This document shows, in pieces, positions 45,201 through 51,200 of a stretch of 64,000 bases of DNA. The notes under the pieces were generated by a model. The model did no database searches and was not told where the DNA came from. It saw only the letters and a list, made by a program, of their open reading frames with translations. A program made the position numbers and the translations under genes. The stretch comes from Ditylenchus dipsaci (lineage: Eukaryota > Nematoda > Chromadorea > Rhabditida > Anguinidae): NCBI GenBank assembly GCA_004194705.1, contig SADC01000318.1:186001-250000 (forward strand). The letters are read 5' to 3'. The number at the start of each line of letters is the position of its first letter. Position 1 is the first letter of the stretch.

Positions 45201-48200
45201 ATCCCTTGCAATGTGGAGTGTGCTGGTCTTTGGCCGCGAAGCGGCCAAATACCCTTAATATGTCTAAATAAGTATCTCCATATATACCCTTAGAGATATT
45301 TTACTCTTTTGAGTTTCATTTTGGGAAACGTTTCCCAAAATGAAAAAAGTTTCATTTTGGGAAACGTCTATGCACCTAAATTTTTTGTTTCCATTTTTTA
45401 TAAAGTGGAAACGCCGAAATACTAGGGATAAAAACGATCTGGTGTGATACGATCTTACACATCAACTAGTTATTCTGTATAAATAATTCATGATAGGGTG
45501 TGAGGGGCTGTAGCTCAGTGGTAGAGTGTTTGCTTAGCATGCGCAATGTCATGGGTCCAATTCCAATACATTTTTTTCAAAAAATTGTGTACAGCCAAAC
45601 GTAGGTTAGCCGCCTCTCTGAGCCCGATTTGGTGGCCAGTAAAGAAATAAGGCTAACCTGCACCTCAGTCAATCGCCACTCGTTTAACAGCCACCTCAAT
45701 TATAAGCCACCCAAAGGTCGGTCCGCATAAAGAAAATCACCTCAGTTAATCACTTTTTCTTATTTTTTACTTTGATTTAATGGAAATGAAATTTCAAATC
45801 TTTATATTTGAATTTGTGCCAAAAACATTTCTCGAAATAACAGCATTCGTTTTGTATATTTCGTTTCATGCACCGTTTTATACTACTTTCTTGTGCATTT
45901 TCGGGTGCTCAACTAAAATTTTAAAAGTGGAATCAGGTGAGCTCGTGCTAACTAAGAAAACGCGAAAAACAGATTTGCGAATTTCTTTTTCTATGCTGAT
46001 ATATAGGTCCTCAAGGGGGCCTTCTATTAGAGAGGGGCCTTCTAATCGAGAATATACGGTAATCGCTCTCAGATCTACCTGAACCGCTACAAATACAGCA
46101 ACGCCCAACATGCTGATTTATGGAATGCTCTGACAGAAGCTGTGCCTGATTCTCTCAAAGACTGGACTGGAAATAAGTTTAATGTAGACGAGTTTGCTAA
46201 GCCTTGGACTGAGCAGATGGGATATCCCGGTAACTCAAATATATATTTTTTGTTTAAAATAACATAAAATTGCTTCTTTTCAAGTTGTGGAGGTCAAACG
46301 ACTGGATGAGCACAGAGTAGAACTCACCCAGAAAAGGTTCAAACTCGATGAAAATGCCCTAGAAAGACCTAAATTTCGCAACGCTAAATATTGGTCAGTA
46401 CTTTTTTAAAACGAAAAAATGTTTATTGGTGTATTTCAATTTTTTTACAGGTATAAATGGGATGGTATGTTTTGATAAATCTCGATATTTTTTGGATTTT
46501 GCCTTAGTTTCAAGAAGTCAACTACGAAAATTTCTATCAAGGAAACACCAAGCTGTAAACTTCGAAACGCAAATTCTGATAGCGCCATTTCGTAGAACAT
46601 AGTCGTTTTACTATATATAATTTCAATATTTATGGCCCGTGTGAAGAAAAAACAAAAAACTAGAGGCCTGAGAAATATGAAAAAGCGGCTAAAAATAATT
46701 GCTGTGGTGCCCCCTGTGAATTTTAAAAACATATTTTCCTACCGTCCTAACTCTATATAGTATTACCCTAATAGTTCGATTCCCACGTTGGTCCAACACT
46801 TTTTTTTTCAACAAATGGGCTAAAAATAGTGTCGGACTCAGGCTCAGGATTAATGTTTCTTCGCACGGGCCGAAAATATTGAAACTTTATGTCTTCAACG
46901 AATACGCTCTACAAGATGGCCCTACCAGAATTGGCGTGTCGAAGTTTACAGTTCGGGGTGTTCCCTTGTCAATGGTGTAACTGGACTATTTTCAGTGCCA
47001 ATTTGGTACAATGTCAATGGAACCGAAAGAGACATGGTTTGGCTGCATGAAAGTATTTTTTTAAAAATCTTTTAATACTAAAGTAAAGAAATAAACACAA
47101 ATATTATCAGGCAACATCTTGAAAGTAGACGAGAATGAAGTATTTGTAGTAAACAGCGAGTCAAACGGCTTTTACAGAGTCCAATACAGCAAGAAAACAC
47201 TTGACCGGATAACTGACCAGCTTCTTCTAGACCATCAGGTTTGTAGCTAAACCATGAAGATTTTGCAAATATGAGATTAAAAAAATAATCTTGGTCCCCC
47301 CTATAGATTTAAAAAACTTTTCTTAAAATGTATTAAATGCAATTTTTTTATTAATTGTTCGGCCCTATTCCTGAATGGGTACCATTTTTTGCTTTGGCAC
47401 CCTGTGGTTTTTTTGTTTATCAATTTTTAACATAAATGTATATCCATTTTCCGTCAAAATTGCCGAGCAGAGAAATAAAACTATTTAGAGAAACTTTTAG
47501 AACAAACGACAAAGATATATGAATATCAATAAAAAACATTTGCAATAAAAATCAGGTCAAGATATTATGAAAATGGAGAAATCGGAATTTTTCACATAAA
47601 TTTGAATCTCGGGTAACAGCATTTGTTCGAAAAAGCGGGTGTTTCTATATTTTTATGAGAAATATTAGCAGCTCAATACTTTAAACGAAAGCTCAATTCA
47701 AGCCGGTTGTAATGACATCAAATGTTTACAGAAGACTTTTTCAAAATGAGTCAAAACAAACAGTTATAGCAGAATGGTGCTGATTAAGGAAAAAGTTTAA
47801 ATGTATTTTTAAAATTTATATATTCCGGTCAATATGCATGATTCACATGAACTGTCTTGCTGTATAAAAGAGTAGTAGGACATGATGGATATCAGAGAAA
47901 TTTTTGAAGAAAAAAATCGTGGTAAATAATTATTTGTATCTTTATCATTTTCCTAAAAGTCTTTTTTAAGCTTTCATAACTATTCCAAATTTACTGTTTA
48001 CAGAAAATCTCAGTAAAAAGCCGAGCTCGAATCATCGACGACACATTTACCTTAGCCGAAGCTGGACGTCTGCCCTACGAAGCTGCTCTGAATCTGACCC
48101 ACTACCTGGCTAAAGAGCAGGAATACATGCCCTGGGAAATGGCTCTCACCGGACTCACTGTTATTCAGAACTACTTTGGAGATGAGCCTGAGGCTGACTA

Positions 48201-51200
48201 CTTTAGGGTAGACAAAAAATGCACACAACCAAATATTCAAAATACTTGTAGGAATACGTAAAACACATCATCAGCGATTTGTTCGACAAGGAAATCAAGG
48301 AAATTTTGGACAAAAAGATTTTAGACAGCACTAGATTTTTTGAAAAGTAAGTCATTTTAGCACTTTTATGGTTAATTACCCGATACATTAATTTTTTCGC
48401 CTTGATCTCCCTGGTGAGTTGGCCATTGAATTTTAGGGCGGACTGAAATATGACTTTATAATATGATCGATTCTGACCTGAAATACGCTGGTTATGATCG
48501 CTTAAGGTTAAAAAGTCAATGGGAGGAGGGATGAAAGCAAAAAATCGACCCTACTTGGATATACCGTATTTTCTTTAATAATGACCTCGGGGTCATTATT
48601 TTTCAACCTCTCAAAAATTCCGAAATTGTCAATCGAAAATGGCCTTAACTCTGAAATCCTAGTCAAAATAAGGGGGGGGTCATTATTAGAGAGGGGGTCA
48701 TTGTTAGAGAAAATACGGTACCTACCCCAATTCAAATTCTTTTCAAAACGTTCCTGAGCACCACATAAATGTATTTTCAAAAAATCCGAAAAGTGAATTT
48801 TTGGCTAATCACAACTCAAAGACAATGCATTTTTGAGATTTTGAGCGTTATGTAGTCTCTAAGAATGTTTAAAAGACAAAATTGATTTAGGGTGGGTATA
48901 TCCGATTAGCGCCAAAAAAATCGATGTTTCAAGTAGTGTTGGAGACTTGGGGTGCGGGCGCTTTTGCGGTGCAGTTTTTTTCTGAAAATTTGAGGTTGCG
49001 GTTAAATCGCGAAAGATAATTGCAATTTTTCCGCGAAATTTTTTTACAGATAAGTTATTATAGAATAACTGCAGATACGCAAAAAGGACCACTCTAGAAA
49101 TTCATTATTCACCCTTGCAAACACCAAAACAACAAAATCAATCAATAAGCAGGCTAGAGCCTTCTTTTCAGTTAACTATTTGAGTTGATTGTAAATGAAC
49201 TCGCCATAGTTAGCTGAACTAAAGAGTTTTGAGAACAGTTTGATTTTGGGGTGGCCTCTTTGTTAACACGATGTGTTCTTTTTATTGGATCATCGCTCGT
49301 TTTATTGGATCCTTGAATCACGTATATTAAAAGAAGAATGAGTAAGAAGAGGAGTTTTTTACCCAGAAAGGAGTCTAAAAAAGGTTACAAAGAGAAAATT
49401 TACAAACACTTTTTGAATTATAAATAGCACAACAAAATTTATATACTATAATTGAAGTAGTACAGGGACCAAGTTTTTACCGATCAAAGGATGCCGCCTT
49501 TATGCCCCATACCTATGGGCACTTTCAAAGAGAAGCCCATAGGTATGGGAGGGTGTTAGGCTCCGCCCTTTTTAACCCATACCTATCGAGCACTATTGAA
49601 AAAGGCGGAGCCTAACACCCTCCCAGTAAAGTGGGGCATAAAGGCGGCATCCTTTGATCGGTAAAAACTTGGTCCCTGTACTACTAATTGAACTTCCCGT
49701 AAGGTGGTCAAATTCAGTGAGGGCGCTGTCAAAAAAAAAACATTAAGTTCAATTCTGCTAGGTGACAGTCCTCTTTTCTGTATCACTATAACCGGTGGTA
49801 CAGTTTTCAATATACCGTATTTCCTCTAATTGCCGCCCGCCCCTCTAATTGCCGCCCCCCCCCCTAACTTCAAGTGGTCTGAAAATCCTGTTTTCATTTA
49901 TGGCTCTATCACAATTGTAAGTGTAAATGTAAGGTGTCTTCACAATACCAAAAAGCTGGACATCTGCCCTATCTCCTTACACTTACAATTGTGATGAGGC
50001 CATTACTGTTCGAGCTGTCTAAAAAGTGCCTGCGAAGGATTTCAAAAATCTAACAGGCACTTTTTACACAGCTCAAACAGTAAATAAAAACACGAGTTTT
50101 GAACCACTTGAAGTTTGAAAAAATTACATGCTTCTAATTTCCGCCGGGGCGGCAATTAGAGAAAATACGGTAGTTGAAAAAAGGTGTGGATTGTCTACAT
50201 TAAGATAGCGAGATGTGGTTAGCCGCGATTTTTCATTGAAGTGCGGGCGGTTCTGCTGTTGCGGTTTTTCAAAATTTGCGGCGTGATTTTGCGGTTTTAG
50301 CCGCGGTTCAACCGCACCGCACTCCAACACTAGTTTTAATTGGTCTAGCAAAGAATTTCAAAAAATGAATAAAATTTTGTAATTTTTGGTACATTTTAGC
50401 TTGTTAAACATGCGCATCATCCAAAAGATGTGCTCTTTGAGGGATCTGAGATGCATCAACAGGATTACTGAAATTTATACTAGTCATTTTGTTCAGCCTT
50501 GTCGAAATGAATCTCAGATGAGCAGTCAGTGTAGCAGGCTAGTTGATTGAGTTTTTTGTAGAAAATGTATTTAATGTTTAATTGTGATCATTTCTTTAAA
50601 TTCCCTTCTGGCTGTTTTTTTTTAAATTTGTACTGTCTGAAACTTTTTTTTTGAAACTAGATAAAAAACGATAGTCCTACTTTACTATGAAAATTTTCAA
50701 CCAATATTTTCAGTGTGCCAGTACCCTTCCGAACCCTAACATACTGCGAAGGGGTGCATTATGGTCGGAGAGTGACTGGCAAATGGTCTTGGAGCTGTTC
50801 CAAAGGGAGGCTGTTCAAGTGGAAAGGGAGCGCTTGATGATTGCCCTGGCCTGTTCCAGGGATACTCACACACTCAAAAAGTAACAAGCTTGTCTTTTTT
50901 CTTTGTACTTAATATTAGTTTTAACTTTCAAGGTTGCTAGCTATGGCAGCGGACATGAACAATACAGTGATTCGGTTGCAGGACAAGCCTTCTGTATTTG
51001 GCCATGTTTCCAACAGGGTGATCGGCCAAAAAGTCATTGTCGACTTCTTTATTGATCACTGGGAGCAAATTTACGAGGAGTAAGTTTAAAAAAAGTTAAA
51101 AATTTTTTTAAAAAAGCATACAAATGCTAATGATAACTCGCCTAAAAAGTTACCAAATGAATCCAAAATTATGTTAATTTCCAATTATTTTATCTGACTT

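Larger units (their letters stand above)
48913..50399. other. Remainder of aminopeptidase intron 23, with two foldbacks
   Basis: Apart from 49456-49685 and 49813-50172 this has GCGGTTTTAGCCGCGGTT-like words at 48950-49010 and 50218-50330 that are inverted relative to each other (GTGTTGGAGACTTGGGGTGC / CGCACTCCAACACTAG), suggesting one outer element of about 1.4 kb. Confidence 0.4.

Noticed and set aside
45504..45572. Functional tRNA-Ala gene
   Set aside because: The T-arm consensus and the 3' acceptor strand are lost.
50641..50713. ATG at 50687 as a gene start
   Set aside because: It lies in the polypyrimidine/branch region before the exon 25 acceptor (TTTTCAG at 50713) of the aminopeptidase gene.
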